Origin: Phytophthora quininea
Taxonomy: Eukaryota > Oomycota > Peronosporomycetes > Peronosporales > Peronosporaceae
NCBI GenBank assembly: GCA_011947345.1
Contig: JAAVTG010000653.1
Location: 1-64,000 of the forward strand
Reading direction: 5' to 3'
Length of the DNA: 64,000 nucleotides
Below are positions 32,511 to 43,825 of this stretch, piece by piece. Position 1 is the first letter of the stretch. Every line of letters begins with the position of its first letter. The position numbers were made by a program, and so were the translations under genes. The notes below the pieces were generated by a model. It saw only the letters and a program-made list of their open reading frames with translations, was not told the origin of the DNA and did no database searches.

Positions 32511-32850
32511 CACTCACTCTCCTTGCTGTGAACAGGAGTTCGGCACTGGGATAACGAGCGATGATTACCAAACTGTGGACCTTAGCAACAACAGATTGCT
32601 ACGAGGAACCCACCGTACTGCCACTGATTCCGAAGAGAGAATTGCAGGCGAGTCGATCAAGGCCCCTGTGTCGTCATGTGGGATCTGAGAAGGAAAGTCC
32701 GAGGACTACGTCAAGAACAAACTGGGTCTGTGCAACCTTTTCTGGCGCACGGCTCACAACTCACCCGTTCTTGACACTTAGGCGGAGAAGTCACAGAGTG
32801 ATCACAAGCACTGAGGACATCAGAGCCGGCCATGAGCCAGTTTAAGACTT
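32511..32850 (+). pseudogene. RxLR effector relic with RLLR and dEER motifs
   Basis: The + strand encodes NNRLLRGTHRT followed by DSEERIAG (about 32587-32646), the RxLR and dEER translocation motifs in correct order and spacing. A hydrophobic, signal-like stretch (LTLLAV) lies just upstream in another frame. After a TGA at 32686 a further frame reads SEDYVKNKLGLCNLFW, like effector C-terminal helices. Frameshifts and stops prevent a product. It is head-to-head with the WY relic at 32072-32500. Confidence 0.55.
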
Positions 32851-33187
32851 GTGGACGCGGGATAACTTTACGGTCTTCACTTCTTGCCGTATACAAGTGC
32901 TAATCTTGAGATGTTAGGCGGAAAACAGTACCATCGTTCGTGTATGCTGCATTGGTGTTGATCATGGACGCCTCACCTCAGAGCTATAGACGTTTCCACA
33001 GCCGGAATAAAGCGGTTTGACCCCCCTTCGCCACGAATTAATCACACGATACCGTTCAAGCAGTCGTATTACTGCTAGGAGCAGCGTTCAACAAACCTTC
33101 ACCAAGAATTTACTAGAGAAGGTCTGATAACTACTCCAAGTTGTCATCGTACTGTAGGTACAAAATATCACATCGCTCAGCGATAAA
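32851..33187. other. No gene recognised
   Basis: No coding signal. It lies between the effector relics and the 3' end of the ankyrin gene on the minus strand. Confidence 0.4.
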
Positions 33188-34945
33188 CTAGAAGTACCTG
33201 CCTGCCTCAGGCAACGTCTCGAGCCAGCGCAGCAAGCTCAAGTGATGACATTCACGTGCTTTGTCCACAACATCCTCATAGCCGAAATGCCATCGATCGT
33301 GACCGTACAACCACTGCAACAGCTCCAGATCCCCTCTCCGCTGCATCCACTGTCTTAGGCAGTCGAGAACGAAGCCGTTTATGGTCTTTCAGGAACTGCA
33401 GTACTAGAACCGATCGGCTCTCGCTTGCTAGTGCAGTGCAGTACTCGCTGCGATTCTTGTACAAGAATTCCACAATCTCAACGTGGCCATTGCGAGCGGC
33501 AAAGTCCATGGCATCAGTCGTGCAGCCTTCTTTACGATTATCGTGGAGGTATTTGACGACATTTAAGTAGCCGTTTTCAGCAGCACGATCCATCGCTGCC
33601 GACGTGCAGCCAGCACTTTTAACATTTTCATGCAGCCAGCGAACAATTTCTAAATATCCACCGGCAGCAGCAGCATCCATGGCATGTCGAGTGAAGCGAT
33701 AACCCTGTAGATGCAGCCACTGAATAAACGCGAGATCGCCTACACTGCCAGCTCCATCCACGCGAATACGATGTCGCTGGTGAGCTAGACAGCTAAATGT
33801 CTCTTCTAACCACTCGATTACCTTATGATGGCCTCCAGTTGCAGCACCGCGAACTGCGTGAGCTCGTCGACAATGCACTTGGTAGCCATTCTCGTGCAGC
33901 CACTGCAACACCCCAAATGACCGCTTTTCGCAACTTCATAGAGCTGATTCGTGTAGATTTCAATCCGAAAGCGGCGGTTGTACACAGCCGCTGAATCCGA
34001 AGCGAAATCGTGGAGCCACTGGAGAATCTCCCTGTGTCCATACACCACCGCAGCAATCAACGCCGCTTGTGTCCACGACGTGTAGGCCACTTCCACGGTC
34101 TGCATCACGTACTTGACAATGTCCAAATGCCCTGCAGCGATGGCATTTTCTAATGACCTAAACGTCCTAATCTCGTAGTACCTCGATTCATTGAGCCACT
34201 TCACCACGTCCAGAAACCCATTGGTGATGGCCATCTCCAGTCCTCTTCTCGTGCATCGATTGCCCACATGAGCGTCCAGATAGTGCACAATGTCCATGTG
34301 GTCATTAGCCACTGCAGCGTCCATGACGTTCCACCCGAAGGCGTACGGGCCTTTGGTCTCGCAGAACCACTGCACTAAGTCTAATCGCCCACTGGCTGCA
34401 GCTTGAGCCACTGCATCTTGGGAGTCTACCGCTGCGTCCTCCTCCATCTTGTTGGGAAATTCACTATGGAGATAGCGTAGGACATCCAGTCGACCGCTGT
34501 AGAGAGCGGCTCGTTCAGCGCCGTGGAATTTGCCCTTAGGGTAGTAGACGGACCGCAGCCAGCGGATACCTGCGAAGAAACCTTGAGAGGCGGCGGAATT
34601 GAGTGCCGACTGGAACTGGAACTGTTTGTAAAGACGGATGAGCTCGGAGGACCATTTCGACAGCTTCTTTTTCTCTCGTTGAGACGCGAGCAATAGCAAC
34701 GAGAGCGAATTGGAGTTCGGAGGTTGGTGGAGGACGGCGGTGGACACGGAAAGCACGCGCGAGACGTCCAGGTACGACTTTATGTCGGAGACGACGTGGT
34801 CGAGGTGGTCGACGGGGAAAAGTGGCGCAGTACGACGTCCACGCAGACGAAGTCGGGCACTGACTCGACCATGACGTTGGAAGAGGAAGTGATTCGGATC
34901 ATCCGGAAGGGAAGATACTATGGTATATACCAGATAGTATTGCAT
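33188..34945 (-). CDS. Type B ankyrin-repeat protein (two apparent frameshifts)
   Basis: It probably starts at the ATG at 34945 (MQYYLVYTIV). The N-terminal helical block HLDHVVSDIKSYLDVSRVL matches the LPHVxxCISxYLD block of the other type B genes. Repeats follow, such as GRLDVLRYLHSEFPNKM, NGHVEIVEFLYKNRSEYC and EGCTTDAMDFAARNGH. Near 33905 one G seems missing from a G run (GGTCATTTGGGGTGTTGC). A second frame change near 33370 leads to DLELLQWLYGHDRWHFGY and a stop at 33188-33190, giving the same kind of last helix as in the paralogs. Ankyrin repeats bind proteins; no enzymatic role is visible. It is head-to-head with the gene at 34979. Confidence 0.72.
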
Positions 34946-34978
34946 CCGGAATGATATATTCGTCGTATACAACGCGAA

Positions 34979-37092
34979 ATGAGCGGGGCCGTCAAGGCGG
35001 ACGAGCGACTTCGGGATGCCTGTGGTCAAGGCGATGTGGAGGCAGTTCTAGAGTTACTCGACAGGGAAGGCGTGGGTGTGGAGGCAGGGGACAAAGGCGC
35101 TGGCAGGACGCCGCTGATAACTGCGGCAGGCAATGGACACTCAACTGTAGTGTTGCTACTGCTGCACCATGGGGCAAATATCGACAAACGGCAAACGAAA
35201 GGTGACACCGCTCTCACTGAAGCGAGTCGCAAAGGCCACATCGACGTAGTGCAAGTTCTCTTGGAAAACGGTGCTTTGATCAACGTGGCTAATAACGAAG
35301 GATTTACGCCGCTGATGGCCGCTTCTCAGAATGGACACTCGGATGTTGTGAAGCTGTTACTTCTACATGGAGCAAGAATCGACAAGCAGCATTCCGATGG
35401 AAGAGCTAGTCTGTATTTTGCGTGCATGTTCGGCCACGGTGACGCTGCTCGGGTTCTTATTGAAAGCGGTGCTTCCGTGGATTTGGAGGCCAACAATGGC
35501 TATACCCCGCTGATGGTCGCTTCTCAGAATGGACACTCGGGTGTTCTGGCATTGTTGGTTGGGTTTGGAGCTACAATCGACAAACAACATCCTGATGGAA
35601 GTACTAGTCTGTTCTTCGCATGCGAGTTTGGCCACGTTGACGCTGCTCGGGTTCTCATCGAGAATAAAGCTTCCATCAATCTCACAGATAACGTGGAGTG
35701 GACGCCGTTGATGATAGCTTGCCAAAAGGGACACTCGGATGTGGTGGTGTTGTTGCTTCAGTGTGGAGCTAGAATGGATACGCAACTTCCAGATGGAACC
35801 ACAGCTCTAAGCATCGCATTCTTTCATGGCCACGTTGACGCTGCCCGGATTCTCGTTAGCAGTGGTGCTTCCATGGACTTGGCAGGTTACAAGGGTCTCA
35901 CGCCACTGATGGCTGCTTCTATGAATGGACACACAGACATTGCGGAATTACTCGTTAGAAATGGATCACCGGTCGATCTCGGTAATACGGACGGATGGAC
36001 GGCACTCATGTGGGCCGCGGAGCGGGGCCACGTCCCCATGATAGATATTTTGCTGCAACATGGAGCTGCTGTCAACAAGCAGCTTCCAAATGGAGCTACG
36101 GCTTTGAATATCGCTAGTGAACAGGGCCAGTTTGCAGTGGCAGTGACGCTGATAAACAGTGGCGCCGATATCGAACTAGCTGACGACGAAGGATACACAC
36201 CCTTGATCACAGCAGCTCAGATGGGGTTTTCCGACATCGTCCAGTTACTTTTAATAGCGGTGCTAACCTCAATAAGCGATTGCCGAGTGGGAGCACGGCT
36301 TTGATCACGGCGACTTGGCACAGAAGACTCGAGGTTGTTCGAATCCTTTTGGACAATGGGGCAGATTTGAGTTTGCGCGGAGATTTCATGGGTTGGCCAG
36401 CATTGCTGGTCGCCTCTTTCAGCGGTTTTACGGAGCTCGTACAGCTCATTTATGAACGCATCTGGCAAGTCACAAATGGGAGGACGGACGATTTCTTTTT
36501 GCACGATATTTTGTCAACAAATCTAGGTTCCGTTACCGTAAGCTCTCGAATTGATCAGAAGCGTCGAAACGGAGATACCGCGCTGCGAATTGCCTGCGAA
36601 CAAGGTGATTTGAAACGAGCCGAGGTATTGCTGAAAACTACTGAGGCGGTTAACATTCCTGATCGTTATGGTGAAACAGCACTCAGAACTGCGGCATCAT
36701 TGGGCTACACGGATATAGTGGAGCTACTCCTTGATCGAGGGGCTAGTGTTAACCAGTGCGGAAAGTATAGATGTTCTCCATTACAGGGAGCAAGTGCTTT
36801 AGGTCATATCAGGGTTGTTGAAGTTCTTATCGCTCGTGGCGCCAACATGAACTTAAGGGACGACGACGGCAATACCGCTCTTATGGATGCGGCTGCATAT
36901 GGCCATGCGGATATTGTCAGCTTACTGGTTCGGAAAGGCTCAGTGGCTGCTTGGAAGAATAAGGCAGGACAAACTGCTGCCATGCGTGCACAGCAGAGGG
37001 GCTATATCAACGTGGTAGCTGTGCTGGAGGAATGGACTTTGCGAAATACTTCTATTCATGAAGACAACCAAAACCTTGCGATGGAAAATTGA
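34979..37092 (+). CDS. Type A ankyrin-repeat protein, about 700 residues
   Basis: Starts MSGAVKADERLRDACGQGD. About 18 classical 33-residue ankyrin repeats follow (for example GYTPLMVASQNGHSGVLALL), including DGxTAL and IDKQxPDGS variants typical of this family. The first frame ends at 36304. The same repeats resume from about 36255 after the apparent loss of one T in CTTTTAATAGC, and run to TGA 37092 with VNIPDRYGETALRTAASLG and KAGQTAAMRAQQRGYINV. It is probably a soluble scaffold. Its start lies 33 bp from the start of the opposite-strand type B gene, so the two may share one regulatory region. Related decayed copies follow at 37.2, 39.7 and 43.0 kb. Confidence 0.8.
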
Positions 37093-37206
37093 GATAGTCG
37101 CCACCGATGTGTCTTTAGCAGCCCAGCACTGCCGTCAGCTACGGCACGCTGACGAAGTTGGGCACGGCGTTGAACGAGAAAACGGAAGGAAATCCTGATT
37201 GACCCA

Positions 37207-38060
37207 AGTTGCGACCGAAATAAGCTGCTTAGACGGGTCCGTCGATGCGGAAGAACGACTACGAGACGCGTGCGGACAAGGCGACCTGGAGGCTGTTCGA
37301 AAGTTGCTGGAAGGTGGAAATGTGGATGTGGAGACCGTGGATAGATAATCTGGAGCGACGCTGCTGATGCTAGCGTTGACAAACAACCTCCAGATGGAGC
37401 CACTGCTCTTAGAGTCGCATGCTCGAATGGTTTCATTTGCGCAGCTCGCCTTCTCATGGAAAATGGTGCTTCTATCGACTTAGCAGACAACAAAGGATGG
37501 ACATCGCGTGCTATTTCGCATTGAGTACAATGCAACAGTAGGTGCGGTGGACGATGACGGATTAACGCTGCTGATGGTCGCTCGCAAGAACGGACACACC
37601 AGGATTGTGGAATTGTTGATCGAGAATAGGGAGTTTGATGTAGGGAAACTTTTAATTGATAATGGAGTTGATCTCGAGCTGGCAGACGATGAAAGCTACA
37701 CGCGGTTGATCACAGCTGCTCAACTAGGTGTTTCCGACATCGTTCAGCCGCTGGACTCCAGCGTTTATGCTGTACAACAATAGTGCTGATCTCGATAAAC
37801 GTTTGCCGAGTGGAAACGCTGTTTTGATTACGGCGGTCTGGCATAGACGACTTGAGGTTGTTCGGATTCTGCGTGGAGACTTCAGAGGCTGGGCGTCGCT
37901 ACTTGCGGCTGCTTTCAGTGGGTTTGCGGAGCTAGTGCAGCAAGCAGCAGTTAGATGGCAGTACGGCATCGTGGATTGCAGCTCACAAAAGGAACATCTG
38001 TTGACTTGCATCGAAGCGAACTTTACGAACCACGCGCGAGACAACAAAATCCAATACTTT
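37207..38060 (+). pseudogene. Type A ankyrin pseudogene
   Basis: It begins with DGSVDAEERLRDACGQGDLE, matching the start of the 34979 gene, but the initiator codon reads TTA. A TAA follows at VDVETVDR (about 37346). Repeats then appear in three frames: VDKQPPDGATALRVACSNG, VGAVDDDGLTLLMVARKNGH, and RLPSGNAVLITAVWHRRLEV. The copy ends near 38060 without a proper C terminus. It is a tandem duplicate of the preceding gene in decay. Confidence 0.75.
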
Positions 38061-38805
38061 GCCGCCACAAAGCGATCAAAACTAGCACGAGCCTCTGGCC
38101 TTCTTCCCCACAGACTCTTTTCATCAATGCGATGGCGATCGTATCCGCACTCTTCGTGGATTCCAACGCTGCCAGTATTTTAATACTTCCTCATTGTGCT
38201 GTATTTTTTGAAATACAACACGACGAGAAAGTCATTTCACGCGCTGTGCCGAACGCAATTGCACCTCAGAGGACCGACTTAGTGAAAAACAACCGCGTAA
38301 GAAGTTCTTACGAAGAACACCATGACGTGTAATAAAGCTTGACCTAATTTTCATAGTGTCCTGAGGACACAGCCCTATCCATACTACTGAATTTCCCCAC
38401 GGTGCAAGACAAACCTTCCCGTCCGGTGGTGTTTTTACTCACCTCACGATCCGGATAGGTCGAAGCTCGCGACTCGAGGATGTGCTCGCCGTCTCCTCTG
38501 CTTTCTAAACTCTGATATCTCCAAATGACAGCACACTAGACGTTTGGTATGGACTTCACCACCAAATAATGTACCTTTCCAAACTCCAGGCGAAGAGCAC
38601 CCTCAAAGACGTGAAGGCAAGCGCTTTGAGGACCCAGAGTATACACTGATTCTATCAAAAAGCCCATACACTTTCTACCCCCGTGCTTGGGATCGGCAAA
38701 ACGTTTTCACGGGGACAGATGGCAGTGACCTTGTCCATCGGACCTACGTCGGCTTTGCTGATCCAGTGCAAAACGCCCTCTCCAGCGAGCACTCAAGCCA
38801 GAAGA
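38061..38805. other. Upstream region of the RxLR gene
   Basis: No separate gene supported. It contains open frames without motifs. A clear initiator element was not identified. Confidence 0.4.
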
Positions 38806-39291
38806 ATGCGCTTCTTTCTCTTCCTTGTGGTGACTGTAGTCACCCTTCTAGCAAGCCCCCATGTCGTGACAGCGAACATCCAAGACAATATGATCACCGC
38901 TGCCCCAATCAAAGACCATTTGCTCGGTCGACGCTTCCTGAGAGTTGACGATACCGAAGACGATTCTGCGGCTGATGAAGAGTGAGCGGGAGGTGAACTT
39001 AGCACTCTGAAGACCGTGGTAACCAAGATGAAGGCTGCGGCCAACGTGGCCGTGAAGAAAGCCTGGTTGCCCAGGTTCTTCGTCTGGAAGTACATCATGG
39101 ATGTAACGCCGCACGACGCCAACGTCAAGCTGGGAATTGCAGGTAAGGGCCTATCCGGACGTCAGATGGAGATGCACAAGAACTGGGGGCAGTCCCTGGC
39201 CTACCTCTCCTACTACGGCAAGGGCCCTCTTAAGTATGACACACTTGAGCAGTATAGGAAGAAGATGGTAGCGAGTGCTCGAACTTCGTAG
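38806..39291 (+). pseudogene. RxLR effector gene with a stop at the dEER motif
   Basis: From the ATG at 38806 the chain has a signal peptide (MRFFLFLVVTVVTLLASPHV, cut near TA). The RxLR motif RFLR is at residues 43-46, followed by an acidic stretch ending DEE, where codon 60 is TGA (38983-38985). The same frame then stays open to TAG 39289-39291. It carries a C-terminal effector-like domain with Trp and Tyr spacing (KKAWLPRFFVWKYIMDV; NWGQSLAYLSYYGKG). Such proteins are secreted and enter host cells. The stop removes the whole effector domain. Everything else about the frame is intact, suggesting a recent event or a non-functional allele. Confidence 0.88.
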
Positions 39292-39663
39292 AAAGCCCCC
39301 CTCCCCCTACTCTCTTGAGTTTCTACAAAGACAATGAACAAGAACGTCACCAAACAGCAGAGCTACGGCCGGAGTCTGGAGACGCTAAGGTGAAAATCGA
39401 CGGTTCAAAACCCCTTAGTCATACTGCTCTGCCTCGAGTCTGTCGTGTCTTACGCTCAGATCGCGCGCCGGAAAGGCATTTGCGATACTGTGGCATTTGT
39501 GATGGTGTGTCCGCAGCGATCGGTTGTTGATGAACTCACCAGAGCAAGAATCGTGGAAATGGGAAATTGAAGTGATTGCATGATGTGCAATCACTTCAAC
39601 TTGACAGAGTAGATACTATCTACCCTGTCGAAACTGTTTCAATTTTGGGAGGAACATCGATGC
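39292..39663. other. Intergenic with a short inverted repeat
   Basis: No gene. An inverted repeat GTGATTGCA / TGCAATCAC sits near 39573-39594 (hairpin around TGATG), about 280 nt after the effector stop. It could be a transcript-end hairpin, but this is not established. Confidence 0.4.
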
Positions 39664-42137
39664 TTGGTCACTCAGCTTGCCAACTACGAGGACGAAGTGA
39701 CACCACTGATCGCTGCTGCTGGGAACGACATATTTGAAATACTGAAGTTATTGCTACAACACGGCGCGCAGATCGACAAGCAGAAATCTGATGGGGATAC
39801 TGCTCTCAGTAGAGCGTGCCTTGGCGGCCATATTGATGCAGCTCGCGTTCTGGTTGACAACAAGGCGTCGGTTGATTTGGCGGACAAATGGGGGGTCACA
39901 CTGAACAGCTCCAGAATACTATGCCGGAAAAGTGGCCGGAACAAAGTGTTCACGCTGCCGGATCCGGAAAGGATTATGCCGGAAAACAAACAAAAACGTG
40001 CAAATAAAGCCTTTGTATAGGGGCTGCTCGGGACCAGCCCCTATCGCATCCGGAAAAGCAAATGAACACGATTATGGTCCTCCACCATGCGAGTGTCAAG
40101 GAGACTCTCAAGACGCCAAGGCACTTCTTACAGCAACGCGACCCCCGCGTCACCACCGCCAACAACATCACTAGCTCCGCTTAATTCCTGACCGCTGGTG
40201 CGCTCTCGCACCTCCTTAGATCTCAGATGAGCAGTGCTTGTAGACGAACCCGTGACTGTCTTGTCATGGGAATTAACACCGCCGTCCTTGGGCGCGACGC
40301 TGCACTCAATTCACTATCCATAGAAGCCCTTCAAACCCCGAACTGCCACCAAACAACTGCCACCAACCACAACAAAATCCCCAAAGCTGATATTTTGTTG
40401 GTTAAAAAATATCGGAATAGGCGCAGTGTGAACACTGATCCGGTATACAAAGAGAAAAGCTCCGGTATACCCTATCCTGGACCCGTTCAGTGTGACCCCC
40501 AATGAAGGCTGGACTCGATTGATGGCTGCTGGGCAGGACGGAAACACTGATGTGTTGACGCTGCTACTTGAGCATGGAGCTGGCGTGGACAAGCAGCGGT
40601 CGAACAACAGTGCCGCTATATACGTCGCATGTAAGCACGGCAATAGTGATGTAGCTGAGGTCTTGATTGAAAACAATGCGTCTGTCAACCTGGTGGGTGT
40701 CGACGAGTGGTCACCGCTGATGATTGCCGCTGAGTACGGACACACTGAGGTCGTGACGCTGCTGCTACTTCATGGCGCCGATTTGGAGAAGCAACAGTTT
40801 GATGGGAATAGGTGGACACCGCTAATAGCCGCTCCTCAGAACGGACACTCCCACTAGTAAACTTATTGCTACAGCACGGCGTAAATGTCGACAAGCAGCG
40901 TCCGAATGACAGCACAGCTTAACGTCTCGCCTGTGAACACGGTTGTGTCGACACTGCTCGAGTTTTCAGTGAAAACATGGCGTCAGTTGATCTAGCAGAC
41001 AATGAAGGATGGACTCCCTGATGGTTGTTTTTCAGGAAGGGTATGCGGGCGTGGCTGATCTATTGCTGTAACACGGAGCCAGTGCCGACAATCAGCTTTC
41101 GACCGGCGGTTCCTCGTTGTTTATCGCTTGCGAGCATGGCCATTTGGATGTGGCTCGAGGTTTGATGAAGAACAACGCCCATCTTGACGTGATATGTCAC
41201 GTAGTATACGCGGTGAAACTCAACTTGTGTGTTGAAAGGAAAATTGAGAATGAATTCGAATTAACGCTGCTAGCTAGCTGCTCGACGGCCCTGGAATGGC
41301 CGATTGAACTTGCAAAGAATCAAGTTGCCAGCTGAGAGTCAACTCAAATCCTAAACTATGGATATGACAGTGTAGCAGAAATCCTACTGTTGGAATGGCA
41401 ATGCACCCTGCTCTCTTGGCGGACTTGAGGAGGCCGAACTTCAATAGGACTTCGTCGTAGTAATCATGACATGATAGCTAGCGAAGGATAGACGCCATTG
41501 ACGATTGCTGCTGCGAATGACTACCCCCAATGGTGTGAAGCTTCTGCTGAGTCACGGAGCGGAGATCGATCAACGCTGTCTGAATGGGAGCAGCTCTCTA
41601 AGTCTCGCGTGCAAATACTGACGACTGGAGATCCTTGATCCACTTCTCGACGGTGGAGCTTCGATCGACTTTGTAGACTATGAAGAGAAGACTCCACTTC
41701 GACGCGCAGCAAAACAAGACCATATAGAAATGGTAAAAATACTATTGGCTTGTGGAGCGAGTATCGATCTGCAGGGATGGAACGGGTGTTTTGCATTGGT
41801 AGGTGCGAGTTGCTGTGGTCATTTGGAAACTGTTGAGGTTCTAATCTCGCGGAGGGCCAACAAGGACTTGCAAGACAATGATGGAGATACAGCTCTCATG
41901 GAGGCGGCTAGAAATGGCCACGCCAATGTTGTCCGGCTGCTGCTGAAACGTGGTGCTGCGATAGACTCGGTGAATAAGGAAGGCCAGAATCCACTCACGC
42001 GTGCAGAGCAAAACGGTCATGCCGACGTGATCGCTGCGCTTGGAGGACAATGCGAACACACGAACCAAGAGGCTGTCGAAACCTTGAGAGCTTCGGACGG
42101 ATCGCTCATAGATTTCGATTGGAATTGTCAGCTATAA
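39664..42137 (+). pseudogene. Type A ankyrin pseudogene carrying a TIR element
   Basis: Ankyrin repeats start at about 39664 (TPLIAAAGNDIFEILKLLLQ) and run to DLADK at 39890. They are interrupted by a 610-bp insertion and resume at 40501 with NEGWTRLMAAGQDGNTDVLT. Further repeats continue in broken frames through 41117-41335 and 41730-42137 (DLQDNDGDTALMEAARNGHA; SVNKEGQNPLTRAEQNGHAD), ending with a TAA at 42135-42137. Several TGA/TAG/TAA codons and frame changes lie between 40855 and 41730. Confidence 0.78.
39891..40500. mobile_element. 610-bp TIR element (MITE-like) inside an ankyrin gene
   Basis: A perfect 16-bp terminal inverted repeat GGGGGTCACACTGAAC / GTTCAGTGTGACCCCC bounds the element. 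It is flanked by a 4-bp direct repeat AATG (39887-39890 and 40501-40504). The sub-ends also pair loosely (CCGGA-rich). Inside are a hairpin TAGGGGCTG / CAGCCCCTA near 40018-40045 and no transposase. A 4-bp duplication does not match the common TA, TTAA or 8-bp classes, so I do not assign a superfamily. Confidence 0.85.
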
Positions 42138-42978
42138 GTTTGCTGAAGCAATGGTGGTCAAATGCAGGAGATTTTGCTGGGACTGCAGCGATAAGATCGC
42201 GATCCTGATTAATTTTCACTGCACAACACCATCATTCCAGCAAAAGAAGGTCAAGATGAACAAGTCAGCTCTGTCCCGGGTCGGCGTGTGCAGCACGACC
42301 CTGGGATGAATCGCCTTCCGTTCCAACAGTTGGCTCCGTTCCACTTGAGTCTGAATCTGGTGGGAGACAGGGCGGGACGGCAGTCATCCAAGAAGCCGTG
42401 TGGAGACAGTAGGCCAAGCGGCGGGCGAGCGCGCTGGCGCGCCTCGCGCCATCTTCGACCAAGACTCCGAGCCAACCAAGTGGGGAGCGAGCTGGAGGTG
42501 CTGAGGACGGGTGGCAGGTGGCGCCTTGTCCGCTGGAGGCCCTAGGTGAGAAGGAAGGTCATTTCAAGGGATGGAAGTCGTGCTGGAGCGTGCCGCCCAT
42601 GCCGGAGGAAGGGGGGCACGCGTGGAAGCCAGCGGCGGCGCTGCGCCGGCCGGAGAAGACTGACGGTTTTCGTTTTGCGCCTTCGGACTCAGGTCTACAG
42701 AACAGCGACAGCAACAGCTAAGCAGACAACAAGCAGCGTTTTAAGTTTACCCTTTCGTTCCTCGCCTACCGTCCCGCCAAAGCTACACCTGACAGCACGC
42801 TACACACTTCGCTCCGTACCGGAGGTACTCGACCCCGAACGGATCGTCATTCTACTGTCTTGGCGGTGGTTGAGCCCTAGCCAAGCTCGCCGGCGGCCCA
42901 ACCGTCATCCCCACCCCGGGACAGCTCACTCCGCTTTAAGTGTCAAGCCAAGCAAGAACAACTATACTACCCTTGAGT
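42138..42978. other. G/C-rich stretch, possible retroelement remnant
   Basis: Open but featureless frames run across 42240-42960, rich in CCG/CGG, unlike the flanking ankyrin DNA. The stretch GGCGGTGGTTGAGCCCTAGC near 42863 and the surrounding composition suggest inserted foreign sequence, perhaps LTR or gag of a Gypsy-type element, but no motif proves it. Confidence 0.3.
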
Positions 42979-43580
42979 ATGGCACTCACAAACGAACGAC
43001 TCCAAGATGCCTGAGAACGAGGCGACCTGTTGACGGTTCGGCGCTTGCTGAGGATGGAGAACATGGATGTCGAAGCTCTCTGGACTTGAAAACCGAACGA
43101 ATGCCATTGATGACCGCTACTCAGAATGGACACCCGAGATTGTGGCGTTGTTACTACAGATGGGAGCAACAGTCGACAAGGAACGACCGGACCGCAAAAC
43201 AACTTTCTTTCCCGCGTGTCAATCGGGTCGTTTGGATGCCTCGTTGAGAACGGTGCAATTGTCGACTTTGCAGACGAAGACCGTTGATGTTTGCTTCTTA
43301 ACGAGGATACTACGACATTGTCAAATTGCTGCTAGAGGAGGGTGTTGAATATTGACCGACAGCAACCTCATTCCAGAACTTCTCTACATTTCAGTTGTCG
43401 ACGTTGATGTAGTTCAGATTTTGATCGACCACCACGCGTCCAGTGAGTTCGTGGACAACGAAGGCCAGACACCGCTTACGCTTGCTGATGAAAACGGATA
43501 CTAGTACTCAGACGTGATCGCATTGCTCGGAGCTGTGCCAGCGGCGAGCATTGACCACTCCGTTTTCTATTACAAGTAGT
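42979..43580 (+). pseudogene. Type A ankyrin pseudogene
   Basis: ATG 42979 gives MALTNERLQDA and then TGA at 43012-43014, where the paralogs have a Cys. The same frame then continues ERGDLLTVRRLLRMENMDVE. Remnants of repeats follow in other frames (SEWTPEIVALLLQMGATVDK; VVQILIDHHASSEFVDNEGQ near 43400-43460) and end about 43580. It is another short decayed member of the type A family. Confidence 0.7.
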
Positions 43581-43825
43581 ATTTTTCATTAAATAAAATA
43601 TTAAGAAAATACATATTTTATCCCTAACAGTTCAGATGCCACTGTCCGTCGCTCTCTGACCTCTTGTTGCTGCGTGTGCATGTTGCTTGGAGACTCATCC
43701 AAAGCCTCCACAACCATCGCCACCTCCAATCCTGCTGCGTTCCCGATCTCTTTGGCCAGTTTCCGATCAATCAAGCGCCATAGCGCCGGTAGACGTGCTC
43801 CTTTCGACAGTCTCACTTGTCCACC

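Noticed and set aside
39573..39594. Rho-independent-type terminator after the RxLR gene
   Set aside because: Such terminators are bacterial. The inverted repeat is noted only as a hairpin.
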